64,000 nucleotides of DNA from positions 47,844,384 to 47,908,383 of the forward strand of contig NC_037093.1 in assembly GCF_002994745.2 (NCBI RefSeq). The letters are read 5' to 3'. The stretch comes from Rosa chinensis (taxonomy: Eukaryota > Streptophyta > Magnoliopsida > Rosales > Rosaceae). Position numbers and translations under genes: made by a program. Below, piece by piece: positions 10,553-22,760 of the stretch. The notes under the pieces are model-generated. The model did not search any database. It worked only from the letters and a program-made list of their open reading frames with translations, and was not told the origin of the DNA. Position 1 is the stretch's first letter, and the number at the start of each line of letters is the position of its first letter.

Positions 10553-12945
10553 TCAAAAAATGGGTAAACAAAATAGGAGCCCAGGAAGACAATCTTTCCT
10601 AACCCTGGACCTCGGGATGACTACCAGAGGCATTACCCTCGGGTGTAGCCATCTGCCTTCTTGTTCTTTTTCCTTGGCCTCCCATTCCTTCTTCTTTCTC
10701 TCAAGCAATCCCCACCTGAACTTAGCTTCATCCAAGTACCCGGCTGCTACCCACTCCTTGTACTTTATGATCACGGCTTTGTCCTGGGCGGCAATAAGCA
10801 TCTCGACCAATTCCTGAGAGCCCTTGAACCCGGCAATGGCCTCTTGTGTTTCTATTGGAAGGCACTCCTCCAAGTGCTAGGTTTTCACCTTCCAAGACTT
10901 GGCAAATTCCTTAGCCACCTTGGCAGATTCCCAGATACTTTCAACCTTAGCCTTCACCCCATCCAGTTCGCCTTCCAACTCCAGGATCCTCTTCTTTGCA
11001 GCCTCCAGCCCCCTTATCTTTGAAGTTAAAGACTCTAGCTTCTTCTTCAAAGAGTCCCGCTCCTTCTCTAGATTTGCCTTCTCCCCATGAAGGTACTTTA
11101 CCTGCCCGGAGAGGCTACTCACCTCCTCCTTCAGTAGCGTATCCTCCTCACCAGCATCGATCGCATATACATTGAACAAGGCCTGCAACACCTCCATCAG
11201 TAACCAAGGCAACATATATATGTATAGATCAGGTATTGAAAGAAACATCAAAGGGATACCCGCATCATTGACTCCCGAGCAATGCGACGATTATCTTATG
11301 GAGCATTTTCTTTCGCCCGTACCCGATCAAGGTCTATGTCCTTTAGATCAGCAAGCATAGAGTGCACGAACTTTTCTTCAGAAATCCTGAACTCATCTAG
11401 CAATTGCTTAATGGGCTTCTTAGGGACCAAAGAAATGGCCAGAGACAGCAGACCCATGGACAGGGACGGCTCTGACCCCAGAGGAAGACTATTCTTCTGC
11501 CTTTTGGACCCTGTCCCCTTAACGTCCCATCCAGTGTAGGTTACCTCCTCCTTGTCCCCGCTCTGATGTCGATGCATATAGTGCCTCTTCTTCTCACCTG
11601 GAAGCATGGCCTTCTGGCTACTAGCAGATCTTGTGGATCGGGAAAAAAGTGAACCAGACACCGGAGCTTTTCCCATCTTGGCAACAGTGACAACATCCCC
11701 AACAGGCGGATCCTCCCTGTGGATAATGGGAGTATCGGGATCAGGGTTCCCGTACCCTTCATCTGGTATCTCGAGAAGTAACTCTTCAATCGAGCATCCC
11801 GTCTTCTTAGTCTCTAGGTCCACGTCAATATGGATGGCATCGTCTCCTTGACTCATGATCATATCCATCAGCTTGTTGTCGTTCATCGGGTCTTCCTCTT
11901 TACCTTTGCGAGGCTTCCTCTTAGGCACTTTCACTGCAAGCAATTTCAAAATTCAAGTTCAAAAACAAAAACAAAAAAGTTCAAGTTCAAGTTCAAGTCC
12001 ATCTCACCGAGTAGTCTTCCTATGCCTATCTAAAATGGAGTACCGGATAAATCTATAGGAACTTCTCTCATCAACATCACTCCATATAACGTATACTCGG
12101 GCAATTCGTTTCTTTTCGACCTCCGACAACGTGTACGCCTGATCCCGATGGCCTGAAACGTACCCGTTAACTGCCATTTCCTATTCCTAATTTGCCATTG
12201 CCTTCCAGCAAGAAATACTTTGCTCTTCCATTTCTTGCTCTGGGACGTGGGCAGGTCGGTAAAGAGGGGCTCATAGTCCCGAGCTGCGAACGCTATGGTA
12301 CCTTGACATAACCGCTTTCTTGAATACAAAACCCGGTACATGACTCGAAATTTGTTGATGATGGGCCATCCTTGCTGGCACAGGTCCCATATGGCCATCA
12401 TGCTCAGAATCTGCCGCCAGGAGTTCGGTGTCAACTGCCCCGGTGACAAATTCAGCATCCTGAGCAGATACTGTAGGCACCGGGGTAGCAGTAGCGATAA
12501 CCCTTGGAAGAACTTATTCTCGTGTAGCGCCACCCATCCCAGAGGCAGATTCGCTCCCATCTCTCCAACTTATAGAGGCCTAAGTTCTACAGCATCCGGT
12601 ATCCCCCATTTCATCTTCATCTTGCTCATCTCCTTCATAGTCATACTTCTCCCGGGCTCATCACACACTGTCCTATCCACCAACGTGTATCTCGGTTTAG
12701 GTATGCCTTCGGGAATGGGATGACTTCTTGCGCCTCAGCCCCTGAAGCTTCCTCGGTATCACTTCTATCTGTACTTCCACTACTCTCCAAGAATACCCCC
12801 GTCGAGGACTCGGTATCCTTAGCCGTAAACCCCCTACGAGCACTACTGCCTGCCAGGTACTGATCAATATCCTCCTCCGCTCGCCTAGCGGAAGCTTAGC
12901 GTGACGATCCCGCCCCCCAGCTATAGCCTTCGTCTCTAATTCCAT
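10553..12945 (-). pseudogene. Antisense gene of the Tat-type element (gypsy-transposon-protein/coiled-coil)
   Basis: Between integrase and 3' LTR the opposite strand encodes a long, non-retroviral protein, now in several frames. In order from 12945: an acidic serine-rich N-terminus (about 12900-12720), a globular part at 12660-12030 (LNLSPGQLTPNSWRQILSM, LFTDLPTSQSKKWKSKVF) resembling the plant 'putative gypsy type transposon' domain (Pfam Transposase_28, PF04195), a basic/hydrophilic middle (11949-11296), and a coiled coil (11251-10877; SLSGQVKYLHGEKANLEKER) followed by KYKEWVAAGYLDEAKFRWG (about 10770). The coiled coil and C-terminus share one frame split by a TAG at 10874-10876. Antisense genes at this place are known in Tat-lineage elements such as Grande; the role is unknown. 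Confidence 0.8.
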
Positions 12946-13625
12946 CCTAGCACTACGGGAATCCTAGCCTCAGATTTTGGTATCTGAAATCATAAACAGA
13001 AGGGTCAGCCTAGAATTTTAGATCTAAGGCTCCATTGAGATGTAGATCACTGCACACTTAAACCAAAAACCTAGATAACACAAACCTATAAACCAAAAAC
13101 CCAGAAACCCAAACTCACCCAAAATCTATCTACACAATCTCCAACCAATTTTTGTCCAACCTATTCATATTCACTATGATGAATAGTTTCGTCATATCAA
13201 AACACAAAGCAAACCAAAATTTCATAAACACATATACAAAACCCATAAAAGCTAAATCCAAACGAAACCAGTGCAATTTTTCAATAAAGCATGCAGGGCA
13301 CCTTACCTCTTTTGTAGCAGTCGCAAGCTTCTCCAAGTCCAACTGCCAGTCGCTCGCCTTCCCTTTCTCCAGAAATCAACGATCCCAGAAAGATGCAGAG
13401 TTTTTTTAGAGTTGCAGAAAGGGTTTCAGAGATGAAAATGGTGAAAAGTGAACAATCCGTGCAAACTTTCCCCTTAAATTCGAGGCAAGTTCAATCGACA
13501 CAGTCGAAGTCGATCCGTAGGATCATGCCACGTGTCCCACTATCTCGTTCCACTCCTCAAACACGCAAACCATCAGAACCAAAAGGACGCACATTTATTA
13601 CCCTCCCCGAAATTGACGCACCAAG

Positions 13626-14060
13626 TGTTAAGGCATCGGGTATACAAGCCCATCTACCCCACAGGGTACGCAAGACTAAAGCCTTCATTCACCTCACCGG
13701 GTGCTATGGCTCGAAGCTCATCTACCCCACCGGGTACAAGAGGCTCTAAGCCTATCTACCCCACCAGGTACGCAAGACTTAAGCCATCATTCACCTCACC
13801 GGGTGCTATGGCTCAAAGCTCATCTACCCCACCGGGCACAAGAGGCTCTAAGCCTATCTAGCCCACTAGGTACGCGAGACTTAAGCCCTCATTCACCTTA
13901 CCGGGTGTTATGGCTCAAAGCTCATCTACCCCACTGGGTACAAGAGGCTCTAATCCTATCTACCTCACCAGGTACGCAAGGATAAAGCCCTCATTCACCT
14001 CAGAAGGTGCTATGGCTTAAAGCTTACCTACCCCATCGGGTACAAGAGGCTCTAACCCCT
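13626..14060 (+). repeat. 102-bp tandem repeat near 3' LTR
   Basis: About four copies with period 102 bp: the GTGCTATGGC-type landmark occurs at 13701, 13803, 13905 and 14007. Within each unit CCCACCGGGTAC-like and AAGAGGCTCTAA blocks recur. Because 102 is divisible by three, open frames pass through it, but they are artefacts of the repeat. Confidence 0.92.
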
Positions 14061-14221
14061 CCATCAGATACCACTGCAGCCTTGCTACCTGCAGTGACCC
14101 TGATCCAAACCACCTAATCAATATAATCCTTCATCGGGAACTTAGGGGACTCCATATAGGCACAAAAACTACCAAACCTTGTGCCAGACCTTATCAAGTC
14201 CCCACCCAAGAAATATCTTGA

Positions 14222-14239
14222 ACGGGAACTTGGGGGACT
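14222..14239 (+). promoter_or_regulatory. Polypurine tract
   Basis: ACGGGAACTTGGGGGACT directly precedes the 3' LTR (14240). The same ACTTGGGGGACT-TGTAC junction is found, inverted, at 37988-38003 in another element. Confidence 0.8.
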
Positions 14240-14730
14240 TGTACATACCACCAGTTACTCGACTGCCACAAGGTTTGGTACCATCACCAGGTCCCGCAAG
14301 GCTTCCCTAATGCCATACCAGATGACCTTCTCCAGTAACTACTAGGTCGGTGCTCACCAGGGGCGGCACCTTGAGTAGCAAGAGCGTCGGGCATCCCTAC
14401 TGGGGCTCTTTGAATAGTATACCAGAAACTGTTGAAACCAGAGGGATGAGTCGTATCCCACATTAAAGAAATGGGAAACAACTTTCCCATGTGCGAGTAT
14501 TTAAGCCACACTCAACAACCTTCAGAAGGGTAATAACTTCTTCCCTTACTATTACGTTGTCAAAATACATACTTCTCCCCACTCAAGCATCAGAGAGGCA
14601 TAAACTGTCCGGTATGGTTTATTCCTCTTAACGTTGTGTGTTCTTTCCATACAGGGATTCAGAGTTGGATCGGTACTTGTCAGTGGTACAGTATTCTGTG
14701 TGATGTACCCAGAGAAATCCACCAGAAACA
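14240..14730 (+). repeat. 3' LTR, Tat-type gypsy
   Basis: 491 bp, TGTACATACC...CAGAAACA, partner of 4707-5197. Confidence 0.92.
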
Positions 14731-17237
14731 ATCGTTGTGTAAAACAGTTACTGCAAAGCAAAAAACTACAGTTTCAGAATCAGCTTTTCGGGAACAATTT
14801 TGGAGAGCTTTTCTTTCACTCTTCCAACTATAACTTATAAAAAGGGCCAGTATTCCTTAAGTATATGATGTTTTACTTCAACATGAGCCAAAGAACTGGT
14901 CAGAATCATCAATAAGGCAGCAGGAAATCAAGTGCAAAATAAGCTTCCCGCTAAGCAGAAATTGTCAGCTTTTCACGAAGTTTTTTTGGAGATCTTTTCT
15001 GGAGACTTACTTGGAGTTTTCTAGAAGGTTATTGATCATTCTTGAAGATATGATGTCATAGATCATGGATAAGTTGAGAACCGTCCAAAACATGGCAATA
15101 GCAGGTCAAGCCTAGTCCAAGAAAAAAGCTTCAGAAGCAGAAAACGAACCCTAGTCAAATAAGGGTAACTTGGCCGAGAATCCTTTTTGGACGTTTTACT
15201 GTGCATTTTTGGAAGGTTTATGATGCTGATATTATGAAGAAAAGTCCTAGAAGAATCGTGTAAGATTATGGCATGATTAATCCATCATATTATCTTTTAG
15301 ATAATAGGCATCTCTTGCACACTCTCTCTCATGCTTGTTACCTTGACTTTGGTGACCCAAAACCACTCCAACACTCTTTATTTTCATGCTTCCATGCATA
15401 ATAAAGAGAGCTAGCTGCTCCTCTCTTCTCCCTTAGTCATACTTTTATACTTTACACTCTCATAGCTCATCATTACTTCCATCTTTTTACTCCATCTCTT
15501 TTATATCATTTTCCCGTATTTTAAGGATCTATTACCACTCTCATACTCCACCTCCATGCTTCTTACAATGCTTTAGCTGCTATCTTGGCTTCTCATCATC
15601 TTTTTCACACCTCTATCTTCATCTATTTAAGTATATCTTCTCACAAGGAAGAGGCATCATCCATACCACACCATTACATCTTCTTTCTCTCCATCTCTTT
15701 CACAAAACCTCCATCTCCACTTCCCAAAATCCGAACCCATACTCCCCTTACTACTCCATCCCCTCCATCACCACCACCACAACTACCATCTTCCACCGCT
15801 AAAATTAAACTCCATCACCACTACCACTACTCCATCTTGCACATCACCCATACCACCCCATTATATCTTCTTTCTTTTCTATCTCTACCACAAAACCTTC
15901 ATCTCCACCTCCCACCACCACCACAACTACCATCTTCCACCACTAAAAACTTCATCACCACCACCACCACTACTCCATCTTGCACATCATCTATACCACC
16001 CCATTATATCTTCTTTCTTTTCTATCTCCACCACAAAACCTCCATCTCCAGCTCTCAAACTCCAAACCCATGCTATCCATACTACTCTATCTCCTACATC
16101 ACCACCACCATTTCTTATCATCTACCTCCATTAACACCACTACTACTATATCATTTCTCCACTCTATTTTCTATCATCATTTTCTCCATCTACTCTACCT
16201 ATGCATACAATACATAATACAAGTTTTACTATCTTTTATCATCAAATCTTCAAGAGAAATAAGGAGACGAAATCACAACCACCACCATCACCACCAAGAC
16301 GTGAGCTTAGGGACCATCAGATACACCACTAAGCCAACTCTATCCCTTTTACTCTAGATTATATTTTGGTGTCCAATTTAATTATGAAGTTAGTATATGC
16401 AATTATGAGTGAGTAGTACTTTGTTGGGGTTAGGTTTGAAAGCCCTATCCAATCTTGTATGAATTGATGTTATAATATAATGTGATGCAATTTTCTTTAA
16501 TATGCGTTCATGCTATTATAAGAGTTGAATGCATATGCTTAGACTTTACCACTTTGAGTATATGTGTTTGTTATGTCATGATGTAATGTTTAGAGATTGG
16601 TAACCTTTGAATGTTAAAGCATGAAAGCACACTATGTGTGCATGTAAGGGCTGTGAATTACAATCACTTAGAGATCAGCTTGGTTGGTTTGCATGATTTT
16701 TTCATCTCCAAACTTTATGCATTTAGGGTAATGCACTAGATACCTAATCGGACTGAAATGCATGGCTTAAGTAGTTAAGTACTACACCCGAGAGGGGTTG
16801 CTTGATATCACAAAAGGAGCATGTCCCTTGTTATACCCGAGAAGGATACAAGGAGATAAATTGGTTGATTAATGTAGCATCATTCATATTGAAATGCATC
16901 AATACTTGCAAGGGCGGTTAGTGGTAGACAATCTAAATCCTAACTTTCATCCATTTGATCACTAGTTTAGTTTAGAGTAATTTTAGTTTACATTTGAGCA
17001 TCTAGTTGTTTTCAATTCAAAACTATCTTCAGAAACCAAAATCAAATCACTACTTCATCTTGCACATACTTACCATGAGCCTAGATTTCCTTGTGAATTT
17101 AGGTTTGTGATTGTATATTTGCATATTCTAGCTCTTCTTAGGTTCACATCCTAGCTAGTGATAAGAATCCAATCCTCGTGGTTTCGACAACCTTTCTTAT
17201 ATCCCTATATTATTACTTTTACCTCTTATACTTGAGG
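14731..17237 (+). repeat. Remnant of a long LTR-type element
   Basis: Continuation of the sequence into which the gypsy element inserted. It has no coding potential. The right part (16740-17230) contains ACCCGAGAGGGGTTGCTTG, CCTCGTGGTTTCGACAACC and a final GGGTGGCTAACA, wording that I associate with the 3' end of long Athila/Ogre-like LTRs. I found no partner LTR or target duplication, so the exact element is uncertain. Confidence 0.45.
15560..16350. repeat. Pyrimidine/CCA-rich low-complexity tract with internal direct repeats
   Basis: Almost purely C/T and A on the plus strand with (CCA)n and (CAC)n runs. A unit starting TCCATCTTGCACATCA is repeated about 146 bp apart (about 15831 and 15977), with a more degenerate copy near 15660. 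The open frame through it (15585-16217) is of H/T/P/S-only composition and is not a gene. Confidence 0.8.
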
Positions 17238-17712
17238 GTGGCTAACAATGAGGGATGAAGATGAAGAGGATGCAGACTTCCCTCCAGAGCTGAGAAGTGA
17301 GCCAGCTAGGGTCTTTGTGTCCTATAAAGCCATATTCGAAGTTTGCTTTAAATGTGGTAGCCATAGGCACAAGATAAAAGCTGCCTATTTAATTTAGTTG
17401 AAAAGCACTTTGTGATGGTGGACAGACTTGAATTAGATGAGGACGTGGAGCCTTACCGTATTGAAGTAGGGACAGAAATCCAAGAACTTATCTCTGAAAA
17501 TGTTATGGTTTACTCTCCATAACCGGAAAAAGTGAGACTGGGCTAAAAGACCCTGAGGCTAATGAAGTTGAAGTCAACCCCCCGTCCCCTGGATGGAAGT
17601 TGGTTTAGATAGGCAACAAGGGGAAATCAACTGACAATGAGAACAATCCCAAGCAGAAGATGAATAAAGCTAAGCAGGGAAAAGGTACGGTGAACAAGAC
17701 AAGGTTGATTCA
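17238..17712 (+). pseudogene. LINE ORF1 (zinc-knuckle part)
   Basis: The frame at 17280-17392 reads EPARVFVSYKAIFEVCFKCGSHRHKIKA, a CCHC-type knuckle (C-F-K-C-G-x3-H) with the last cysteine replaced by alanine. Plant L1 ORF1 proteins place such a knuckle after a DUF4283 domain, which is missing here, so the copy starts inside ORF1. Two stops follow. The sequence continues at 26587 after the LTR-element insertion. Confidence 0.65.
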
Positions 17713-18719
17713 TGTTAACGTGTGTGACCGAGGGGTCTTGTTAACGTTAGAGAGAAAGAGTAAGAGAGAGTTAGAGACATGATGTGTCACACCCCTGATT
17801 AAAAATCGATATATAATCCCATAATTATACATGCGTGATCGTTCAGCCATCAATACAAAATACCTAGAAACTCTTTCCTTTTAAACCAAGTATGTACTGA
17901 TGCCCTGAACCCTCAAAGTTAACATACACTCGCCCCACAGAGTTATATATTACACAAGCTTACGAATAAAATTGTCAAGAACAAAATAAAAAGTAAATGC
18001 TCCTCAGAGCTCACTACAAGCGGAAGTCTTTATAATCGTAAAGTCACAAAATTGGCTTTTTACCGTAATACTGCCAGCACGCCACCTCAGGTTCAGCCAC
18101 GATTACCCTAACCTACAGGATTAACCCCTATACCGTTTGAATGGTGCACCGGATTGCCACACAACAAACCCGGTAAGCTTTTGCAAGCCCGTATGAGTAA
18201 ACTCAAAACCACAAAATAGAAACACATTCTTAAGTCACCTCAACCTAACCACGATAAACACATAACTCACAACTACCACCATCTGTTTCATAATCTTCCA
18301 TAACATGCTTACGTAGGTCAACTCGTGACTAAAACCACATGCTCAGATACTCAACCTAGCATCTAATTACACAAATTCCAGTCAAACAAAACCTCCTCAA
18401 GTAATGTTTGGAAATCCTTTGACGCACAACAGCAAGTCACAAAGATCACACTCATTTCCTCCCCACCGGAAGCCTTTGTCATCAACATGACATCAAAGGT
18501 GAAAACAACGAATCACCTTCCTATCCTCACACAGAGCTCAATCGTCACCACTATAGCTTTTAAGATAAATAAATGAATCAAGAAGAAAATAAGACAATCA
18601 TAATTCAAAACAAGCAAAACAATTCAAGTCATAGCAATCATCATAAACCCACACTCTGACATCCATAGGTAGCTCCAACCATCACAGCAGCCTTCTTGAT
18701 CTTTGTTAACTTAATAACA

Positions 18720-19265
18720 ATTCAACTTCGCTATCAAGCAGTCATCACACTTATCATCACACAGATAGAGATCATCCAATTGAACATCACACATATAGAA
18801 ATCATCCAATTGATCATCACACAGATATCACCGGTCATCACACAGATAGCAATCGTCCAACTCATCACACAGATTTCACCGGTCATCACACAGATAGCAA
18901 TCATCCAACTGATCATCACACAGATATCACCAATCATCACACAATAGCAATCGTCCAACTCATCACACAGATTCCACCGGTCATCACACAGATAGAAATC
19001 ATCCAACTGATCATCACACAGATATCACCGGTCATCACATAGATAGCAATCGTCCAACTCATCACACAGATTCCACCGGTCATCACACAGATAGCAATCA
19101 TCCAACTCATCACACAAATTTCACCAGTCATCACACATATAGCAATCATCACAAAAATTCACTGATGTCATCGATTCATTACACAGATACTCCTACACAA
19201 GCCTTACATGACAATCATCACAAAGATTCCCTGATGTCATCGATTCATCAAACAGTTATTCCTAC
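18720..19265. repeat. CATCACACAGAT tandem array
   Basis: A roughly 48-51-bp composite unit (CATCACACAGAT plus TCACCGGT and AGCAATCATCCAACT spacers) repeated about nine times with drift. It ends in two copies of an approximately 75-bp unit (ATTCACTGATGTCATCGATTC...). Long open frames on both strands here are repeat artefacts. Confidence 0.9.
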
Positions 19266-19430
19266 ACAAGCTTTACCATATCTTAAATCTCAATTAAGAC
19301 AGTCATATTAGACCCATGGTATCTCAACACATGATATTCTACAATCACAACTCAAAACACAATTTCACCATTCTCGAGCAATAATGAACTCATTTCAAAT
19401 ATTGTTCACCTCATAATGAAACCACAAATA

Positions 19431-19458
19431 CATATATATATATATATATATCACGCAA

Positions 19459-19489
<31 letters not shown>

Positions 19490-19490
19490 T
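19431..19490. repeat. (AT)n/(AC)n microsatellite
   Basis: Alternating ATATAT tracts broken by CACGCAA, followed by ACACACACACACAC. Confidence 0.95.
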
Positions 19491-21539
19491 GGTCATCTAC
19501 TCAGGAATGCCACTAATACCACTATAGTCACAGTTAATCCCATAACTCCAAGACAATATGGTAACTAGGCTCATAACGAATATCGTGAGATTTACTCACC
19601 TTGAAACTCCCGCTGCGTCTTCAATAAAGAACAAAGCAGCCAATCCACAAAATAACCATCCAAAATACTTCGTCAAGTACCTAATCACATACGGTTTTGA
19701 CTTAGTAACAATTCACAAACGATTTAAGTCCGAAACCCTTATTTTGAACTAAAATCCCCAAAGTGGCGCCAATCGAGGTAAAACCATATCCGAGACCTCC
19801 CAAAGTCTCCGGAATACTTCCACGATCGATATGTCCAAACCACAAGTAGATCGGAAGCTCGGATCCTCACGGATTGAATAAATCAACCTGTATGAAACCG
19901 TAAAAATCATAACAAATTCATACGAACTCCAAAATTTGCATATTAGATATCGAAACGCTCGTATCAACGAGTAAAACATATATAATACCAAAAATAGTTC
20001 CCTACATGGCCAGAACGCCACCAGAACGCTAGCCAAAACTCATTATTTCCCAAAACTCCCAACATCAAAGCTGTTCATCTAAGCATGCTTGTGAATTTTC
20101 ATAACTAGCTCGAAGTCAGAAAACAAGCAAAAAGGGTTGAAAACTACCTCACAAGCTTTGAATTTTTGCTCAATCCGAGTTGAACCGATTTTCATGTAAA
20201 TCGATCCAAACAAATACCATAGATCGATCCAAAAGGCTCCCACGAAGCCAAAGAAGGAAACTTGAAGCCGTGCCGTCGCCGGAGCAATGTTTTCCGGTCG
20301 GCTCCTATTTCCTCAAACTTCGCGGCCTTCTAGTGCCGCCACCACTGAGAATCGCCACTAGAGGATGCCAGAGGGACGACCAAAAGGAGGAGACGAACCA
20401 GCTGACCAAGTTTCACGGCCAGATATCGCCGAAGCTGCGAGTTCCGGCTGGGTCAGATCTGCCGGTTTCGGGTCGGGTCAGGCGAAAAACTCAGATACTG
20501 AAGGTGCAGCCGACAGAGAAAAGAGAGAGAGAGAGAGAAGAAATGCTTTCCGGAAAAGGAAATGAAAATTATGAAGATATTTTCTGATTTTCTCTATTTA
20601 TACTGAAACGGAAACTTTTTTCGAAAGCCATAACTTCCTCATACGAACTCCGATTGATGCGTTCCGTATGTCCACGAACTTGTATTGACGTGCTCTATAA
20701 CTTTCGTGAAGTACGTTTTCGGAGAATCTCAACGTATCAAAAGTCAACCTTGGAATCCCCCCTAAATCCACACTTTTCAAACAACAATTCGTCTGAAACA
20801 CTTCCGCTCCATCCACGAGCCACAGAATCATCCAATAACCACCAATTAAATTCTAGAAAATCCTCGAAAAATAAATACAAATTTCCGGGGCATCACATGA
20901 TGTATAGTGATTCGTCTCCCGCCTTAACAGGAGACTACATCCACTTGAAATGTTTAACTAGTGTTTGAGCCTTGCGCCCAATAGGATTACAAGACTTGTA
21001 ATGGAATGTGGAATAAATGGGAAGGAGTTTCCTTTTATAGGGAAGGGAGGCTCCTTCCTTTACATGGTTTTTAATGTGGGACACAAAGTCCCTTTCTAGT
21101 CTAAAAAGTTTGTTGTGAAGGCATATTGGTGAGGAAGGGAAAGTGGCTTCCCGGTGAGCTCTTGGTTGCTTCCGACTGCCACGGGGTAGCTTGGATATCT
21201 GGATATGGGATGCATGTCGTGGTTGGGTCCCACCATGGCTTGTGGGCCCCCTAAGAGGGTGTTACATATGCTTGATGACATAGTTATTTCTCCATACTAG
21301 CGGAGGTATCCACAAGTACCCGAAGTCCCTGAGTAAGAGGAGCTTCTTGGTGAGGGAGTTACAAACATAATGTCATCAAGCATAACTGACGTCCGGCAAG
21401 CGCCCAGCCCTTATAAGTCCCTAAACTCTGTAAGCAAGAATGGACTCTTTAACCTGCAAAACAAATATAGAAGCACGTGCATGTAGAATTCTTATTGTAT
21501 TAGGCAACGTATGAGAGTTGTTCGACATGCATTAGCATG

Positions 21540-21930
21540 TATGAATGTACGAGGTGTATGATACATGATGATGTATATATGAGAATGGCACCGAGTACGA
21601 TCGGCTATGAGCTCGAGAATGCTCATGGTCGTGTGACCATACGACAAATGAGCATATGAACTACATATGATGCATAAATAAGTGATTCGTACAAGAAAAT
21701 GAATGAGATCGGATTGACGAGGTTATGCGCGCGAGGTGTATGTTGCATGAGTGGCATCGAGTATAATCGGTTATGACGTATAAGCTCAAGAATGCACATG
21801 GTTGTGTGAGTATACTAAGAATGACCATATGAATTGCATATGAAAACGAATGATGTCGAGTTGATGAGGTTACTCCCGTGAGGTGTTAGTTGCATGAGTG
21901 CCGTGAATGCAAGAGTTTGTGACTCATAAA
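21540..21930. repeat. Degenerate tandem repeat of roughly 150-165 bp
   Basis: The block TGGCACCGAGTACGATCGG...GAGGTGTATGTTGC is followed by a diverged copy, TGGCATCGAGTATAATCGG...GAGGTGTTAGTTGC, and the start of a third. It lies close to the 3' LTR/PPT, the same place as the tandem repeats of the other two Tat-type elements. Confidence 0.7.
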
Positions 21931-22194
21931 CAATGAATATGCAAACGTTTGTGTTAGTTTGGTTTTCACTCATATTAATGGAACGTGATAAGAATTCGAT
22001 TGTTGCAAACGACAAATGATAGAAAAATTCAATGTTCCATTAATGTGTATTATGCCGGGGAGACATGAGTGTAATGCTCGGGAATGCCAGGAAGGCATGA
22101 GCATAAACCTCGGGGTTACCGGGAAGGCAAGAGCGTTAAAACTCAAGGATGCAATAAGGCATCAACGGGTAGCTCAAAGGTGATGCCTTGAGGC

Positions 22195-22760
22195 ATGAGC
22201 AAAATCATTGCTAATTATGCTAGGCAGTATGTACAAGTCCCCGAAGTCCCTAGTCAAGGAGGGTTTTCTTGCGGGGTTGATACCAAAGCATGGCTTTTGT
22301 GTCGAATATTGAACATAATTAGTGCAAGTGCGTCATCTATCTAGAATTTTGTAGGAGCGAAGGCTTTATACCCTTTCGGGTGGGCCCCTACTAGGCCCTC
22401 CAAGGAGTCCCCCCACTCCTGGCTATAGACATCCGTATGGTCGTAAAATTGTTTGATAAAGGGAGTTGCATTAAAGAAGTGGATGTTAGGTAGTGAACCT
22501 AATCTTTTGATACCCAAGCTTCGGGGGTTAACTGTCGGATCAGTGGCTACGTTAACTGGTCCCTTTACTCTTTTCAGGAGGAGAAAAGCTTGACTGCAAT
22601 GCCGCATAGCGGTCATTATCATTATAAGGCGTTGCGTTACCACTTGGCTGCTGGTCGTGGACCATAGACTCCTGGAGTCTAAACCCGTGTTAGGTCTTTT
22701 TCCCGTGGGGAGAGTTTGACAAAGCGTGTTGCCAAGAAGGCAAGACAAAATATTTACATA
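22195..22760 (-). repeat. Block shared with the Tat element at 38 kb
   Basis: Contains GTATGTACAAGTCCCCGAAG (an LTR-end/PPT junction), CTTTATACCCTTTCGGGTGG and AGTCCCCCCACTCC in the same order as 37985-38820. It therefore supplies the empty-site version of the MITE insertion at 38169. It suggests an additional, internal copy of the 3' noncoding region. Confidence 0.7.

Larger units (their letters stand above)
4707..14730 (+). mobile_element. Full-length Tat-type Ty3/gypsy retrotransposon (decayed)
   Basis: A complete LTR retrotransposon of 10,024 bp: 5' LTR 4707-5197, PBS 5198 onward, gag, protease, RT, RNase H and integrase on the plus strand to 10182, an antisense gene (12945-10553), a 102-bp tandem repeat (13626-14060), a PPT and the 3' LTR 14240-14730. 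The flanking 5-mers are ATTGT (4702-4706) and ATCGT (14731-14735), a target duplication with one later change. The two 491-bp LTRs differ at roughly 10 percent of positions by my hand alignment, so the insertion is old. Pol order RT-RNaseH-IN defines Ty3/gypsy. The antisense ORF and 3' tandem repeats point to the Tat lineage (inference). No intact frame survives, so it is non-autonomous today. Confidence 0.93.
17785..20897. mobile_element. 3.1-kb solo LTR inserted in another LTR
   Basis: Begins TGTCACACCCC and ends GGGGCATCACA, flanked on both sides by the perfect 5-bp duplication TGATG (17780-17784 and 20898-20902). The second LTR of the host element (26110-26581) shows the uninterrupted site. 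No coding sequence or internal PBS/PPT is present, so this is a solo LTR of a long-LTR family (possibly Tekay/Del-like, inference) rather than a full element. It includes the CATCACACAGAT tandem array, an (AT)n(AC)n microsatellite and an (AG)n run. Confidence 0.85.
17713..21314 (-). repeat. 3' LTR of the LARD, interrupted
   Basis: Two halves, 17713-17784 and 20898-21314, together about 484 bp, match 26110-26581 closely (for example CTTGTTAACGTTAGAGAG; AACAGGAGACTA; CACGGGGTAGCTTGG). The halves are separated by the solo LTR 17785-20897. Confidence 0.88.

Noticed and set aside
13532..13985. Repeated-peptide open frames (PPGTRGSKP-like)
   Set aside because: Produced by the 102-bp tandem repeat, which is divisible by three; not a protein gene.
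4707..14730. Endogenous pararetrovirus
   Set aside because: LTRs, PBS, PPT and an integrase are present, and no movement-protein or coat-protein motif was seen, so it is a gypsy retrotransposon.
15585..16357. Long histidine/threonine/proline-rich open frames
   Set aside because: They follow from the pyrimidine/CCA-rich low-complexity tract. No start context, splice signal or domain supports a gene.
18696..19152. Open frames on both strands with repeated ICVM or ITQIA motifs
   Set aside because: They are translations of the CATCACACAGAT tandem array.
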